NCBI GenBank assembly: GCA_946491915.1
Contig: CAMLYR010000097.1
Coordinates: 1 to 5,469 of the forward strand
Direction: 5' to 3'
DNA from: an uncultured Clostridium sp.
GTDB lineage: Bacteria; Bacillota_A; Clostridia; TANB77; CAG-508
DNA length: 5,469 nucleotides
Positions 5,367 through 5,469 of this stretch are shown here, piece by piece; position 1 is the stretch's first letter, and every line of letters begins with the position of its first letter. A model generated the notes under the pieces. The model saw only the letters and a program-made list of their open reading frames with translations, did not search any database and had not been told where the DNA came from. Position numbers and translations under genes: made by a program.

Positions 5367-5469
5367 AAAAAGTTGTACGTTACTGTTTCAATGAAAATAA
5401 ATCAAAGTAAATAGCGTTATAAATACATAGAGCACTTATGCTTTTTCAATGAATGAAATGCGTGGGTGC

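Noticed and set aside
5207..5410. 67-codon frame with a TTG start on the + strand
   Set aside because: It starts inside the terminator hairpin, spans the inverted repeats, has no ribosome binding site and encodes a low-complexity peptide.

Overview
The window is AT-rich, with AT-rich codon use, strong purine-rich ribosome binding sites (AAGGAG, AAAGGAGG) and sigma-A-type promoters. This fits a low-GC Firmicute, most likely a gut Clostridium relative such as Lachnospiraceae; the taxonomic call is inference. The layout suggests the cargo-bearing right end of an integrated element. It begins with the tail of an unidentified GC3-rich gene and its terminator (1-138). Next come a solitary membrane-protein gene with its own strong promoter (186-1113), a degenerate second copy of the first terminator (1172-1211), a two-gene operon (1369-4859), about 280 bases without genes, and then the isolated 3' half of a tRNA-Arg(CCU) gene (5143-5184). 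That half tRNA is followed by a strong terminator and a repeat-rich flank.

The 3' half tRNA starts exactly at the anticodon loop and has no 5' half upstream. This is the usual footprint of a tyrosine-integrase attachment site, so the genes at 1-4859 probably lie inside an integrated island whose right edge is near 5143. Whatever follows is the chromosome or another element.

The most interesting content is the operon. Its first gene encodes a 695-residue STAND/AAA-like P-loop NTPase with an intact Walker A (GNAGSGKT) and long N- and C-terminal regions that I do not recognise. Its second gene encodes a 452-residue protein that aligns by eye along most of its length with the cytoplasmic ATPase domain of VirD4/TraG conjugative coupling proteins. 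It lacks the N-terminal membrane anchor, its Walker A position has lost the lysine and threonine, and its Walker B acidic pair reads N-D instead of D-E. A soluble, probably ATPase-dead coupling-protein mimic encoded with a STAND-like NTPase at an island edge looks like a candidate defence, exclusion or conjugation-interference system. That function is a hypothesis, not something the sequence proves.

The upstream four-helix membrane protein is a separate transcription unit of unknown function, flanked by related terminator sequences. It may be an independent cargo cassette.
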